A DNA stretch of 64,000 nucleotides from Candidatus Fraserbacteria bacterium (GCA_029262795.1 JAJCYT010000021.1:1-64000), one strand, 5' to 3'; shown: positions 32,617 to 42,263, counted from the stretch's first letter. A program made the numbers and translations. Notes: a model not told the origin generated them from the sequence alone.

Positions 32617-33177
32617 CTAAGTTTGTGGCAATGATTTGATGACTCGAGCCGGATTGCCAGCTACCACGGTAAACGGATCGACATCTTTTGTGACGACCGC
32701 CCCTGCACCCACCACGGCATTGTCGCCGACGGTGATGCCGGGGAGGATGACGGCGGCTCCACCAATCCAAACGTTATTGCCGATGATGATGGGTTCGGCG
32801 GTTTCCTGAAGCTTGTTGCGGGTTTCGGCATCGAGTGGGTGGACGGCAGTGTAGAGTTGAACCGCAGGGCCGAGCATGGTGTTTTTGCCAATGTGGACGT
32901 GGTTGTTGTCCAACACCACGCAGTTGTAGTTGATATATGAAAAATCGTTCATGAAGATGTGCTCACCGTAGTTGCACAGGAAGGGCGGTTCGATGTAGCT
33001 GTTTTTCCCAAATTTTCCCAGCATTCCTTTAAGAATGTCCAGGCGCTGTTCGATGCCTTCGGCCTGATTGAATTGAAGGGTTTTGCGTTTGGTGGCAAAA
33101 CGCATGGCCATGAGATCCTCATCGAGTGAATAATACCATTCCCCTGCCAGCATTTTTTCCAGTTCAGATTTTTCCAT
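32617..33177 (-). CDS. Maltose O-acetyltransferase-like hexapeptide enzyme
   Basis: The 186-residue product has the left-handed beta-helix repeats of Maa/NodL/LacA acetyltransferases, with MLAGEWYYSLDEDL at the N-terminus, CNYGEHIFMNDFSYINYNCV, the active-site His in TAVHPLDAETR and ending in VVAGNPARVIKSL. It transfers acetyl from acetyl-CoA to a sugar or similar acceptor; the acceptor cannot be assigned. It runs opposite to the serine hydrolase gene with a 10-base gap. Confidence 0.92.
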   Translation of the reverse strand: MEKSELEKMLAGEWYYSLDEDLMAMRFATKRKTLQFNQAEGIEQRLDILKGMLGKFGKNSYIEPPFLCNYGEHIFMNDFSYINYNCVVLDNNHVHIGKNTMLGPAVQLYTAVHPLDAETRNKLQETAEPIIIGNNVWIGGAAVILPGITVGDNAVVGAGAVVTKDVDPFTVVAGNPARVIKSLPQT

Positions 33178-33426
33178 AATTTCCCCCTCATCAGCCCATT
33201 CGATGCCACCAAGATATCGTTCTCAGCTTCGTGATACAACGTGAGACCAGGAATCTCATTTTTCATTTTCACCTCGATTGAAATTCCCATCAAAAGTTTT
33301 CCATATCCGCCTACCAAACATCGTTTCAGCGATGATAAATTAATGATATTTGACCATTACACTCAGTCCATGAGTCACACAAAACAAAAACAAATAACGA
33401 ATATTTTTCAATTTAAAGGAGAAAAA

Positions 33427-34374
33427 ATGTTGAATACGAAATGTTTCAGAAGTTGGCGAGTTTACTTGGTGATGTTTGCAATGTTGTCCGCATTGGTCCC
33501 AACGTTGAATGTACAGGCAGATTTCCCCGCGTTGCCTCAAATCAATGCCACGTCCTCACCCAGTGTGGCGGTGGCCCCTGGTGGGGCTGCTTATGTGTTT
33601 GTACGCGGCGACGACAATGCCTTATGGTGGTCTGTGCGTAGTGGCAACCAGTGGACCGAATGGTCCTCATTGGCTGGCATGTTGACCTCTGCACCCGATT
33701 GCGTGGCCCCCGTCAGTAGCATGATCACTTGTGTGGTGCGCGGACCGGACAATGGCATGTGGGTCAAAACAGCCACCGTCACCGGCAACGGCATCCTCTG
33801 GGGTGACTGGCAGGCCCAGGGTGGTGTGCTTTCTTCCGGCCCATCCATTGCAGCCGTGGTCGGTTCCAACGGCAACATCGAATTGCAAGCATTTGTTAAG
33901 GGCCCAAGTGAAGCCCTTTGGTCCAAACGATTCAACGGCACCGTATGGGGCAACTGGTTCCAGAGCCCGAACGTGAGTTTCTTCCAAAGTGATCCCGATT
34001 GCACCTGGCGTGGCACAGGCGAATTCGACTGCGTGGTGCTCAGCGCCGGTGACGATGTGATGCACAACGACGGCTGCTGCCTCAACACCGGTGGCGCATT
34101 GTGGGAAAACCTCGGTGGGGATTTCATCTCCGGCCCATCCATCGCCAGCCGAACCCAGAACAGTTTTGATGTGTTTGTGCACGGACCCAACGACAACCTC
34201 TGGTGGCGCACCGAAGGCGGCAACAGTCGTTTGCCAAGCTGGGTGGAAATTGATCTTTCTGGAAACGTGGCTTCTGGCCCCGATTGCGCAGCCCTCAACG
34301 CAGACGTGGTATTGTGCGTTTTCTTATCGCCTAACAACGCGGTGCAGTCTGCCGATTTGTTCTTGGGCAATTAA
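33427..34374 (+). CDS. Secreted PLL-like beta-propeller lectin
   Basis: From the ATG at 33427 (AAAGGAG upstream) the 315-residue product has a signal peptide (VYLVMFAMLSALVPTLNVQA) and then about six repeats with SPSVAVAPGG..YVFVRG.DNALWW..R...W..W..L and SAPDC, the PLL/PLL2-like fucose-binding lectin or sialidase-repeat fold. Trp-rich repeats suggest carbohydrate binding on the cell surface or outside. The frame is open to 33241, but that extension is unsupported. A very strong terminator follows. Confidence 0.75.
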   Translation: MLNTKCFRSWRVYLVMFAMLSALVPTLNVQADFPALPQINATSSPSVAVAPGGAAYVFVRGDDNALWWSVRSGNQWTEWSSLAGMLTSAPDCVAPVSSMITCVVRGPDNGMWVKTATVTGNGILWGDWQAQGGVLSSGPSIAAVVGSNGNIELQAFVKGPSEALWSKRFNGTVWGNWFQSPNVSFFQSDPDCTWRGTGEFDCVVLSAGDDVMHNDGCCLNTGGALWENLGGDFISGPSIASRTQNSFDVFVHGPNDNLWWRTEGGNSRLPSWVEIDLSGNVASGPDCAALNADVVLCVFLSPNNAVQSADLFLGN

Positions 34375-34403
34375 ATTTAACTCGAAAACCCAAAATGGTT
34401 TAT

Positions 34404-34453
34404 GCCGACCTGTGTGCGTTTGTTCAATGAACACACACAGGTCGGCTTTTTTT
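34404..34453 (+). terminator. Strong terminator after the PLL-like gene
   Basis: GCCGACCTGTGTG...CACACAGGTCGGC forms a long stem and is followed by seven T. Confidence 0.93.
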
Positions 34454-34513
34454 ATCAAAATCATTTCAAATAAAATTTATCAGGAACAGGTTTTATTTTC
34501 TTAGCAACGCCTT

Positions 34514-36412
34514 TTACTCGCCCGCATCCAGCTTGAGTTCCAGGTTGGAATACTCCACTTCAATCGGCGCATCTTTGATCTCATTTTTACGCAGATTGAG
34601 GTGAGCCGTGGCGCTGACGCGCATCTGCTGGATCAGGTTGAGCGTAATCATGGTGTTAAGCGCGCGCAGGTTGCTGCTGGAGCCAATCAGATCGAGGGTG
34701 GCCGTGCCGCTCACATTGTCGCCGGTGGGGATGAGGCGATCACAGTTTTCCATCATGCTGTTTTCCTGCGTTTGCAGGGTGCAGTGCCACACCGTGTTGG
34801 GAAACACGTCGTTTCCCTGGTCGTCCAAAAAGGTGACAGACACAGCCATGTAGGATGTGGCACTCAACTTATCCAATTCATTCTGGCGGAAAGGAAATTG
34901 CTTGTAGCGGAAGTCGAACGAAAAACTTACGCCATCCAGCCTGTCATCCAAATCGAGCACTGCGTTCATCAAAGTGATGCCACAGGGCGTTTCTTCCGTT
35001 TCAGCGAAACAACCGGCCTCGGCCAACTGTAGCGTGGCACTGACGTCTTCTGTCACCGTGACATCACTGGGGCGGCCATTGTCATCAACCGGCGGTTCAA
35101 CCTTTTGTGGATCAGGCAGATTCACGCTGGCGGCGGCCACGTCGATAATGTGCTCCACCACACATTTGGTTTCCAGGCGACGCAAATTGCCAGGACAAAC
35201 CCCCGGCGAACTGCGATCATAGTTGACTGTAAAGGTGGCTGTGTAAGTGTCCGGCAACGTGTAGGTATGATTCACCACCACCATGTCGCGGGCGTTGCCA
35301 ATCACCGGCTCGCTGCCGTCGCCAAAATCCCAGGAGTACGTTACACCCAATGACTGACCGGGTTCAAAACGGACGACCTGTCCCACCAGGGGAAAAGCAG
35401 GCGTCATCGAAAACTGAGCCACACCGCGAGGCAGCGCTTCCAGCTCGACACACACCTGGACAATGCCATCGCCTTCCACCTCAATTTTGTTGCCGCGCTT
35501 GGCCGACTCGGGCAGGGTGTAAACCGGCGTGGTCGAGCCCTGGTAGCGATGGGGCAATGAGACAAACACCGTGCGCCTGCCTGCTTCCACATTGAGAAAC
35601 TGATACGCCGGCTGTGCCGTGGCGCTGGTGGCGGACGGATCACTTAAGTTGATGGGGTGGTTTGCCCCGTCAACATAGACTTGAGCATTGTAAATTTTTG
35701 CAGAATCAGAAATGACGCCATCGGCTTTGCATGTGCCTGTTTCGGCCACCAGCACTTTGAGCTTGCCGCTGCTGGTGTCGCTGGGCAGGGCGTCGACGGC
35801 AGATGCTGCTGTATCACGTGAGACCTCAGCATCACTGGATCTGCCAAATGCGACAAGGTAGGTGGCCCAACTGCTCGACCAAGCCGAGTTGCTGAGGCCT
35901 CTTGTGGCAATGTTTTCCAACATCGCCTGCTTTGCGCCGTCAGGTGTGAGCGTGGCGTCGTCTTCCCAATGGTCGCTGGCAGACAGGGGGCGAGTGGATG
36001 CCACCGCCTGTAAGTGGCCGGTGCCTTCACTAAACGGTGCATGGAAGCTGAACTTGCCGGAGTCGCCGTAATTCAACGGGTGGCTGCTGGAAGGGAACAA
36101 CAATCGCACAAAGCGTTTGCCATCGTCTTCAGGCTCAACGGCCCAGATGTAAACGTAGGCCGGACGGTTCAATTCAAAATCAACAAACACCAGATCCCCA
36201 GGCACATAGCTGCGGCGTTCGCTGGACAGTTCCAGGTCAAACGCACTGTTGCCACGACGCTCAATGAGGAAGTCCGGCAATGCCTGCGCCGTGGCTTCAT
36301 CATCTAACTGCACGCTGGATTCGTAAAATGATTCCAGCACCACAAACACCACCACCACTGCAATCACACCAACGGCAAGTAACAGTGGCAGCCATTTTTT
36401 CAAATTCTTCAT
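34514..36412 (-). CDS. Membrane-anchored protein with DUF4384 and PKD-like domains
   Basis: The 632-residue protein starts with MKNLKKWLPLLLAVGVIAVV, a signal or anchor segment. Residues about 60-230 match DUF4384 (SYVPGDLVFVDFELNRPAYV, PSSSHPLNYGDSG), a domain often found with caspase-like or kinase partners; none is adjacent. A PKD domain follows near residue 350 (TYSWDFGDGSEPVIG). The C-terminal part is beta-rich with several Cys. It is extracytoplasmic; precise role unknown. Confidence 0.75.
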   Translation of the reverse strand: MKNLKKWLPLLLAVGVIAVVVVFVVLESFYESSVQLDDEATAQALPDFLIERRGNSAFDLELSSERRSYVPGDLVFVDFELNRPAYVYIWAVEPEDDGKRFVRLLFPSSSHPLNYGDSGKFSFHAPFSEGTGHLQAVASTRPLSASDHWEDDATLTPDGAKQAMLENIATRGLSNSAWSSSWATYLVAFGRSSDAEVSRDTAASAVDALPSDTSSGKLKVLVAETGTCKADGVISDSAKIYNAQVYVDGANHPINLSDPSATSATAQPAYQFLNVEAGRRTVFVSLPHRYQGSTTPVYTLPESAKRGNKIEVEGDGIVQVCVELEALPRGVAQFSMTPAFPLVGQVVRFEPGQSLGVTYSWDFGDGSEPVIGNARDMVVVNHTYTLPDTYTATFTVNYDRSSPGVCPGNLRRLETKCVVEHIIDVAAASVNLPDPQKVEPPVDDNGRPSDVTVTEDVSATLQLAEAGCFAETEETPCGITLMNAVLDLDDRLDGVSFSFDFRYKQFPFRQNELDKLSATSYMAVSVTFLDDQGNDVFPNTVWHCTLQTQENSMMENCDRLIPTGDNVSGTATLDLIGSSSNLRALNTMITLNLIQQMRVSATAHLNLRKNEIKDAPIEVEYSNLELKLDAGE

Positions 36413-36815
36413 GATAAAATCTCCTCCATCCCTAACGGTTCAGCAAGTTTAAATCCTATCAGCTTTTGATTGAATGAATCTGTTTTATATAAAACAACAC
36501 GCTCTCACACCCAGAGATTCATGATAATCCAAACGGGTTCGAGAGTTAAGTGATGCCTGATGTAAAACTTTCTCCTACAAGTAAAGACGATCATGATCAA
36601 AGAATGTTCCGTTGTCATTGATTGATCCAAGGCGGTATTTTGCAATTTCTATTATTGGCAATGTCCACAGAAAATCCAAAATTCGCCTTCTGTTCGCATC
36701 AACAAATGCAAAATTTACCTTTTAGGTGATAACTTGACAAACGAATGTGATGCAGACTACAATGGCTAAAAAAGTTTTTTTGCAGGTGTTTCTCATGCCC
36801 AATAGGAGGTTGGCC

Positions 36816-36881
36816 ATGAAGAAAGTGCAGCAGGCAGGCTGTGAATGCACTGTTTTAATTCGACACCAGCACATTCAATAA
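36816..36881 (+). CDS. Possible 21-residue peptide with good ribosome-binding site
   Basis: AGGAGG precedes an ATG by 6 bases; the frame encodes MKKVQQAGCECTVLIRHQHI plus Gln. It has CEC. No homologue was recognised, and such frames occur by chance. Confidence 0.25.
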   Translation: MKKVQQAGCECTVLIRHQHIQ

Positions 36882-36987
36882 TTTTTAATTTAATAACGAA
36901 ATGATAAAAATTGGTAAGGGATAGGTGTGCGAAAAATCCTTAAGCCGAATCGTGATAAACGATCACGACATCTTGAACTTCCAATTT

Positions 36988-37025
36988 GCGCCCACAACAT
37001 TGAGAGTGTTGTGGGCGCTCTTTTT
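36988..37025 (+). terminator. Strong terminator in the gene-poor stretch
   Basis: GCGCCCACAACA and TGTTGTGGGCGC form a perfect 12-bp stem with a U-rich tail. It terminates some transcript starting upstream, although no gene is visible there, which supports a small RNA. Confidence 0.85.
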
Positions 37026-37551
37026 AGTATATCGATAATTTTTTAAAGTGTCTTTAAAAAGAGCACTGTTTTATGCTGATATCTTCCAAGGAGTAATGGA
37101 TTTGGCAAATTTACCACTTCAGCTAAAAACACTTAAAAGCACATCATTTCACCAATTGACAGGTGGTCATGACATATGCTATGTTGGATTTTACTGGCGC
37201 ATTGGCGTCAAAAAAACACCGGCCTCTGGGGGGAGACCGGTGTACGCTTTGTTTCCGCGGGGGCAGAAACAACTGAATAGTTGATAGGTGTGCGTAAGTT
37301 TTATTATACCTATACCCAACAGAAGCAAGCGTAATGCAAACGACAACTTAAATCTGTTGTTGGGTAGGGGCTTTCGGACGGAGCGATGATCTTTTTCCAA
37401 AGCCCCTTTGCATTTTCTAGCACCCAACAGCCAAAACACCCTGCCCAAAGGCACAGACAGAAACTTCATTTGGCAGCGCGCTCGCAAAATCAACACCTCA
37501 ATTTGCTAGACATCAACTGCATGACACTTTATCCTGTTAAATAAGGATGCT

Positions 37552-38466
37552 ATGAACACCTTCAGAAGAGAAGACTATTTGAGCCTGTTGAAATCAACGC
37601 TAAGGTTCCTGGGAACGCTGGCGTTGTTTGAGTGGTTTGTGTTCAATGAAGGCTTCGCTTCGATCCTCAATTGCTTCGATGGGCCTTGTTGGAGAGAAAA
37701 CGCTTTGACGTTCGTCCTGATGGAATCACACCTTTTGCCTATTATAGCCACTTGCACGACACTGGTGCTTTTTAAATACAAAACGTTTCACAGGTTTGGA
37801 ATTGCGCTGAACAAGGCCATGTGGCGTCATCTGATATATGGCTTGATTTGCGGTGCGGGAATGATGGTCTTATTTTATGCAATCACCCACAGGTTGGAAC
37901 CAAGCAGTATTGATTGGTTTAGCGAAGACATTGTCTGGAATTTCTCAGGCGCTCAGTCATGGAACCGCATGGCACAACCTGGCATCATCATGCTGTTGTT
38001 CATGGTGGCCCTTGGCATTTCGCAGGAGATCTTTTTTCGCGGTTTTCTGTTTTCCACTCTCACCCGTTTTGCCGGTGCTGGCAGAGCCATGTGGATCACT
38101 GCCATTGCTTTTGCCTTTTATTCATTGTTGCTGCCCGAAACAAATTCCCTGTTTAGGAGTTGGGCGGATGCAAGCACTGTGCTTGCCTTTGGTGCCTTCG
38201 GCCTGCTGGTCTGTGTGCTGGCCTTGCGCACCCGTATGATCTGGATGAGCATCGGCCTCAATGTGGGGTTCATGGCACTGTGGTTTTATCCAAACTTATT
38301 TGGCTACAAAACGTATTACAGATATGGTCGGGAGATTTACCCAGAACTCCTGCTGACCCTGATATGCCTGAGTGTGGCCGCCATCATTTATTTCCGCGCA
38401 AACTGGTTCACCAAACTGTCAAAGCTGGTGAGACATCAACGCGCCGCAGTTTCTGACGAATCGTGA
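37552..38466 (+). CDS. CPBP-like intramembrane protein, copy 1
   Basis: The 304-residue integral membrane protein has about eight hydrophobic helices. It carries the CPBP (Abi/CAAX-protease) motif region SQEIFFRGFLFS: the second Glu and the Arg are present, but the first Glu of EExxxR is Gln. The later metal-ligand positions are also altered (N in SIGLNVGF). I infer a CPBP-fold protein that may lack protease activity. Two relatives lie nearby. Confidence 0.8.
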   Translation: MNTFRREDYLSLLKSTLRFLGTLALFEWFVFNEGFASILNCFDGPCWRENALTFVLMESHLLPIIATCTTLVLFKYKTFHRFGIALNKAMWRHLIYGLICGAGMMVLFYAITHRLEPSSIDWFSEDIVWNFSGAQSWNRMAQPGIIMLLFMVALGISQEIFFRGFLFSTLTRFAGAGRAMWITAIAFAFYSLLLPETNSLFRSWADASTVLAFGAFGLLVCVLALRTRMIWMSIGLNVGFMALWFYPNLFGYKTYYRYGREIYPELLLTLICLSVAAIIYFRANWFTKLSKLVRHQRAAVSDES

Positions 38467-38571
38467 GTGTCATTGACGATAAACATCAATGTAGCACGAT
38501 CATTGATACAACACGAATGTAAAGATGACATTGACTTTGCTTTTGCGGACAATGTATCATGAATTGTAACA

Positions 38572-39411
38572 ATGAATGATTATCGACTGTCGGCTTTCAA
38601 AGATCCTGCTTTAGTTTTTGGCGCTTTTGTTGCTGCCTCTGTTCTCTGGTATTTCATCGGCCTGCCATTGTGTAGTGGCTATTGTGTCAATGTTTATTCA
38701 TTACAGAAACCTTATCAAGCAGCGCTTTTTCTACCTGCCCTCTTGGTTTGTTGGGCTTATATCGGCAGATATAGGGCCCCCATGCAACGCTTTGGGATTG
38801 CGCCCACTGGACACTGGAAGCGTTATTTTTGCTTCGGGTTGTTGGTTGGTCTGAGCATTTACTCAATTTATCACCTGGTGCTGGTCGTACAGGGCAGGAC
38901 AATTGAATGGCTACTTTTTATACCGTTTGAACTTTGGACAAGTGGGTGGGTGTGGTTGCATTTACTCATTTATATCCTCAATGCCATCGTGCTGGAATTT
39001 CTGTTTCGCGGCCTCATTTTGTCCATGTGGGCTGAACAAAAAACGCCGATCTTTGGCATTGGAATATCATCCGTTTTCTTCGGCATATCCATGAGCATGT
39101 GGACTTTGGGCATGTCTTTTTCATGGGATCAAGCCTTTGTATGGAGCAGCTTCGGCCTACTCGCAGGCAGCATGGCCTGGATAACGCGATCACTGTGGAC
39201 GTCCATCGGTCTGCACTTAATGTTTTATCTGTTGTTTTTTTATGGCCAGTTTTTCGGCATCTTCATAGCCGACAATTTGCCTGTCATATTTCAATTATGG
39301 ATCGGAATGTTTTGCTTGGGATTGGCGATAATTATTTTATTACGCCCTCAGGCATTTCTACACCTCACACACCAGCTTCTTAAAATCCGACCTAATCCCA
39401 ACATCACATAG
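38572..39411 (+). CDS. CPBP-like intramembrane protein, copy 2
   Basis: This 279-residue relative of the gene 105 bases upstream has the same topology and the motif NAIVLEFLFRGLILSMW, with the first Glu of the EExxxR motif replaced by Leu. A later His is kept in SIGLHLMF. It is likely a paralogue by tandem duplication. The substrate or partner is unknown. Confidence 0.8.
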   Translation: MNDYRLSAFKDPALVFGAFVAASVLWYFIGLPLCSGYCVNVYSLQKPYQAALFLPALLVCWAYIGRYRAPMQRFGIAPTGHWKRYFCFGLLVGLSIYSIYHLVLVVQGRTIEWLLFIPFELWTSGWVWLHLLIYILNAIVLEFLFRGLILSMWAEQKTPIFGIGISSVFFGISMSMWTLGMSFSWDQAFVWSSFGLLAGSMAWITRSLWTSIGLHLMFYLLFFYGQFFGIFIADNLPVIFQLWIGMFCLGLAIIILLRPQAFLHLTHQLLKIRPNPNIT

Positions 39412-39446
39412 TGTCAGCCTCATTTGATCCTTACATGGGCGTCACC

Positions 39447-39659
39447 TTAAAAGTTCAACACGGCGCTGTTGGCGATGTGGTGCAGCACGCGCATCAGTTC
39501 GTACATTAGGGTGGCAGGCCAGAACAGGCCGAGGAAAACAGCGCCAAAGAAATTGGTCCAACCGCCGGCTGCCAGGCCCACCGCAAATGCAAACATCAAA
39601 TAGGTGCCACCGCCGACGCCAATGGTCGTGGCATTGGCTAACTTTTTGGCTTCTTTCAT
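39447..39659 (-). CDS. Small membrane protein, unknown
   Basis: From the ATG at 39659 (AGGGAGG six bases upstream) the 70-residue product has two hydrophobic helices (GGTYLMFAFAVGLAAGGW and FFGAVFLGLFWPATLMYEL). It resembles small inner-membrane proteins. The function is unknown. Confidence 0.6.
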   Translation of the reverse strand: MKEAKKLANATTIGVGGGTYLMFAFAVGLAAGGWTNFFGAVFLGLFWPATLMYELMRVLHHIANSAVLNF

Positions 39660-39747
39660 AAAAACCCTCCCTTGCAAATTGATTCAACATTATCTTAAAA
39701 TAAAAACTCCCCCCAAATCAAAAGAGGTGTGATTTTAGGAGGCCCGC

Positions 39748-40074
39748 ATGATTGCCCGAACCTGGAGTGCCATCACGTCGCAGGAGAAGGAAGCCGGTTA
39801 TCTAAAAACCGTCCGCTCGTTGGTGTTGCCTCACTTTGACGAAGCCCAAGGCTTTAAAGGTTCTTTATTTCTGAAACAATCCCATGACGACGGCTGGAAA
39901 TATGTGGTGATCACTTTCTGGGAATCGCTCGATGCCGCATACGCATTGAGCAATGGACAGGATCCCAAGGTGGCTTACATCCCTGACGAGATTTCAGACA
40001 CGCTGAATGAATTCGACAAAACAGTTGAGTATTACGAAAGCGTCATCGAACACGGCGTTCAGTTTCAACAGTAA
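39748..40074 (+). CDS. ABM-domain protein (antibiotic biosynthesis monooxygenase family)
   Basis: The 108-residue protein has the dimeric alpha-beta-barrel layout: MIARTWSAITSQ, then an FKGSLFLKQ..YVVITFWES strand. These small oxygenases or heme-handling proteins act on varied substrates. AGGAGG precedes the ATG. It sits beside a GNAT gene and an MBL gene, without an obvious pathway. Confidence 0.78.
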   Translation: MIARTWSAITSQEKEAGYLKTVRSLVLPHFDEAQGFKGSLFLKQSHDDGWKYVVITFWESLDAAYALSNGQDPKVAYIPDEISDTLNEFDKTVEYYESVIEHGVQFQQ

Positions 40075-40081
40075 ATTTACA

Positions 40082-40606
40082 TCAAAGTTTCAAGCGAAAG
40101 CCAAACACGGGCAGATTGTCCTGGTTGAAGTCGTATTCCGGGGCGGACTCAAAGCCCATGCGCTCGTACAGACCCCAGGCCACTTTCATCAACTCGGTGG
40201 AGTGTAACAGCACTTCGGCATGACCGTGTTCTTTGGCGCGGTAGATGCAGGCTTGGGTCAGCGCTCTGCCCACCCCCTTGCCCGTGGCTAGAGGATCGAC
40301 CGCCAGCAGTCGGATGCCTGATGCGTTTTCCGCCTCTGTCACAGAACTTCTTGAGCCGTACGATTCCATGTCGGAGAAATAGACCACCCCGCCCAGCAAT
40401 GTTTCCTCTTCATCAACCGCAATCAGCAGATGGGTGCCAGGCCGTTCGGTGAGTGTGCCAACGTTGGCGAGCATCTCATAGTAGGAAGGCATTTCGTCTA
40501 TCCCCGGAAAGCCTGCAAGATTGGAATAAACTTTGACCATCAACTGCCCCAAGGGCTGATGTTCTTTCGGCTTCGCTTCGCGGATGGTGACTTGCGTGTT
40601 TGACAT
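40082..40606 (-). CDS. GNAT-family N-acetyltransferase
   Basis: The 174-residue protein has the GNAT core: MVKVYSNLAG... near the N-terminus and the acetyl-CoA loop region AVDPLATGKGVGRALTQAC with the R/Q-x-x-G-x-G/A pattern (GKGVGRA). The acceptor is unknown. It converges with the ABM gene. Confidence 0.9.
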   Translation of the reverse strand: MSNTQVTIREAKPKEHQPLGQLMVKVYSNLAGFPGIDEMPSYYEMLANVGTLTERPGTHLLIAVDEEETLLGGVVYFSDMESYGSRSSVTEAENASGIRLLAVDPLATGKGVGRALTQACIYRAKEHGHAEVLLHSTELMKVAWGLYERMGFESAPEYDFNQDNLPVFGFRLKL

Positions 40607-40727
40607 AAATTCAATTTTCGTTCATTCGGCCCTCATTCGCAAGGGTGTCAGTTGAAGGATTTCCATCCGTAATATATGATGATTAACCACCACCATACAA
40701 TCATCTGAATTCACGAAGGAGACTTAA

Positions 40728-41582
40728 ATGTCCAAGCAGATAGGGGCGTTCGCATTGGGACAGGCACAGGTCAATATTATCAATATTGGAGATATCACCC
40801 TGCCCATGGCCAAGCACCTGACCATTCCTGAAGATGAATTAAACACACGCACTGACTTGTATGGCTTGAAAGACCAACAGATCGCACCGATCCAAAATTG
40901 TCTGGTGCGTCTGCCCACCGCCACTGTTTTGATTGATGCCGGACATTACGGGCTGGCCAGCACGGACCCTGACTATCACATCGAAGGCTACACCCCGCCG
41001 CCAAGTTTGGTGGATCAGTTGAGCGCTCTGGGCGTTGGCACCGAAGCGTTGGATCATGTGATCATCACGCACCGGCACTGGGATCATTTCAATGCGACCA
41101 CGCACGAAGTCAATGAAAAATATGTGCCGCAGTTCCCCAACGCAACCTACTACCTGAGTGAAGCTGACTGGGCCAAGGCCGAAATCGCGATGTCGGGCAA
41201 CGAAAACGCCATCGAGCATCACACGCTCAACGTGCTGCATCAGGCAGGTGTTTTGACCTTGGTTGAGGATGATTTGGACCTGGGCCACGGCGTGCAGATT
41301 CTTTCCGCCCCTGGCGAAACGGTGGGCCATCAGGTCGTCAAAATTCAGTCCGACGAAAAAACCCTGTACTGCCTGGGCGATCTGTACCACCACCCCGCCG
41401 AGTTTCACGACATCGGCTGGCACACCGCCTGGGCCAACCCCGACCTCACCCGCAACAGCCGCAACAAACTGCTGCCCAACATCCTGAGTGAGAGCGCCCT
41501 CATCTTCGCCACCCACATCCCCGAGATAGGCAAGCTCAAGCAACAAGGAGATCAACTTCTTTGGGAAGCAACTTCAATTTAA
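40728..41582 (+). CDS. MBL-fold metallo-hydrolase
   Basis: The 284-residue protein has the metallo-beta-lactamase motif THRHWDHF and further metal ligands in PGETVGHQVV and LGDLYHHPAEF. Family members include lactonases and hydrolases; the N-terminus resembles quorum-quenching-type or related MBL proteins only generally. GAAGGAGA precedes the start. It is just upstream of a toxin-antitoxin operator. Confidence 0.9.
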   Translation: MSKQIGAFALGQAQVNIINIGDITLPMAKHLTIPEDELNTRTDLYGLKDQQIAPIQNCLVRLPTATVLIDAGHYGLASTDPDYHIEGYTPPPSLVDQLSALGVGTEALDHVIITHRHWDHFNATTHEVNEKYVPQFPNATYYLSEADWAKAEIAMSGNENAIEHHTLNVLHQAGVLTLVEDDLDLGHGVQILSAPGETVGHQVVKIQSDEKTLYCLGDLYHHPAEFHDIGWHTAWANPDLTRNSRNKLLPNILSESALIFATHIPEIGKLKQQGDQLLWEATSI

Positions 41583-41593
41583 AGATTGACCTT

Positions 41594-41613
41594 GTGTACA
41601 AATAATTGTACAC
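41594..41613 (+). promoter_or_regulatory. Perfect palindromic operator of the HigBA pair
   Basis: GTGTACAA and TTGTACAC, separated by four bases, lie directly upstream of the toxin start. A perfect dyad here is the typical binding site of the antitoxin. Confidence 0.75.
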
Positions 41614-41619
41614 TTGATT

Positions 41620-41970
41620 ATGGCCAAGATGAAAAGAGTGCCAGCTAGGTTTTATCAATCCTCATCAGGTCGCGAGCCTGTCAGGGATTGGTTGAAATCT
41701 CTCAGCATCATTGATCGAAAAATCATTGGTGACGATATTCAAACGCTTGAATTTGGTTGGCCCATTGGAATGCCTTTGTGTCGCAACCTTGGCCAAGGGC
41801 TTTGGGAAGTACGAAGCAATTTAACAAATGGCATTGGTCGCGTGATCTTTTGTATCCATGAAAGTGAATTGATGTTGTTGCACTGCTTCATAAAGAAAAC
41901 TCAGAAAACACCGAAGATTGATTTAGACTTGGCCAGAAAAAGACAACAAAGTTTGGAGTCTCCATCATGA
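41620..41970 (+). CDS. RelE/HigB-family toxin
   Basis: The product from the ATG at 41620 is about 116 residues and matches Gp49/HigB toxins: R..VRDWLKSLS..DRKIIGDDIQTLE..WPIGMPLCR.LG.GLWEVRSNL and HCFIKKTQKTPKID. Such toxins cleave mRNA in ribosomes. Its stop overlaps the antitoxin start (ATGA), the standard higBA order. Confidence 0.9.
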   Translation: MAKMKRVPARFYQSSSGREPVRDWLKSLSIIDRKIIGDDIQTLEFGWPIGMPLCRNLGQGLWEVRSNLTNGIGRVIFCIHESELMLLHCFIKKTQKTPKIDLDLARKRQQSLESPS

Positions 41971-42263
41971 CGAAAAAATCGAGCAACCCACACGTCGGTT
42001 CATCCTTTGAAGATTTTTTGAAAGAAGAAGGTTTTTACGAAGAAGCCACCGCTACCGCCATCAAGCGCATACTAGCCTGGCAAATTGAACAAGCCATGCA
42101 GGAACAAAACCTGACCAAATCCCAAATGGCCCAACTGATGAACACCAGCAGATCATCATTGGATAATCTGCTCAATCCAGACAATCCATCCGTAACATTA
42201 CAAACGCTACAACGAGCCGCATCCGTTTTAGGAAAACAATTGAGAGTCGAAATAGTCGATTAA
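41967..42263 (+). CDS. HigA-family XRE antitoxin
   Basis: The 98-residue protein carries an XRE helix-turn-helix (LTKSQMAQLMNTSRSSLDNLL) after a short N-terminal region. It neutralises the adjacent toxin and represses the operon through the palindrome at 41594-41613. Overlap with the toxin gene is four bases. Confidence 0.92.
   Translation: MTKKSSNPHVGSSFEDFLKEEGFYEEATATAIKRILAWQIEQAMQEQNLTKSQMAQLMNTSRSSLDNLLNPDNPSVTLQTLQRAASVLGKQLRVEIVD

Larger units (their letters stand above)
36413..37551. other. Gene-poor 1.1-kb stretch with terminators and a repeated 12-mer
   Basis: No convincing full-length gene. The 12-mer GATAGGTGTGCG occurs at about 36921 and again at about 37283. Two GC-rich hairpins occur: a strong terminator at 36988-37025 and a stem at 37216-37243 (ACACCGG/CCGGTGT). 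A CGTGAT/ATCACG hairpin lies at about 36950-36966. The layout suggests small RNA genes. One short open frame is listed separately. Confidence 0.45.

Noticed and set aside
33241-33426. Long N-terminal extension of the PLL-like gene
   Set aside because: The ATG at 33427 has a good RBS and starts a clear signal peptide; the extension has neither.
33591-34370. Minus-strand frame opposite the PLL-like gene
   Set aside because: Shadow of a repetitive coding gene, without RBS or domain.
37048-37284. Small protein in the gene-poor stretch
   Set aside because: It covers a GC-rich hairpin, lacks a properly spaced RBS and has no recognisable domain.
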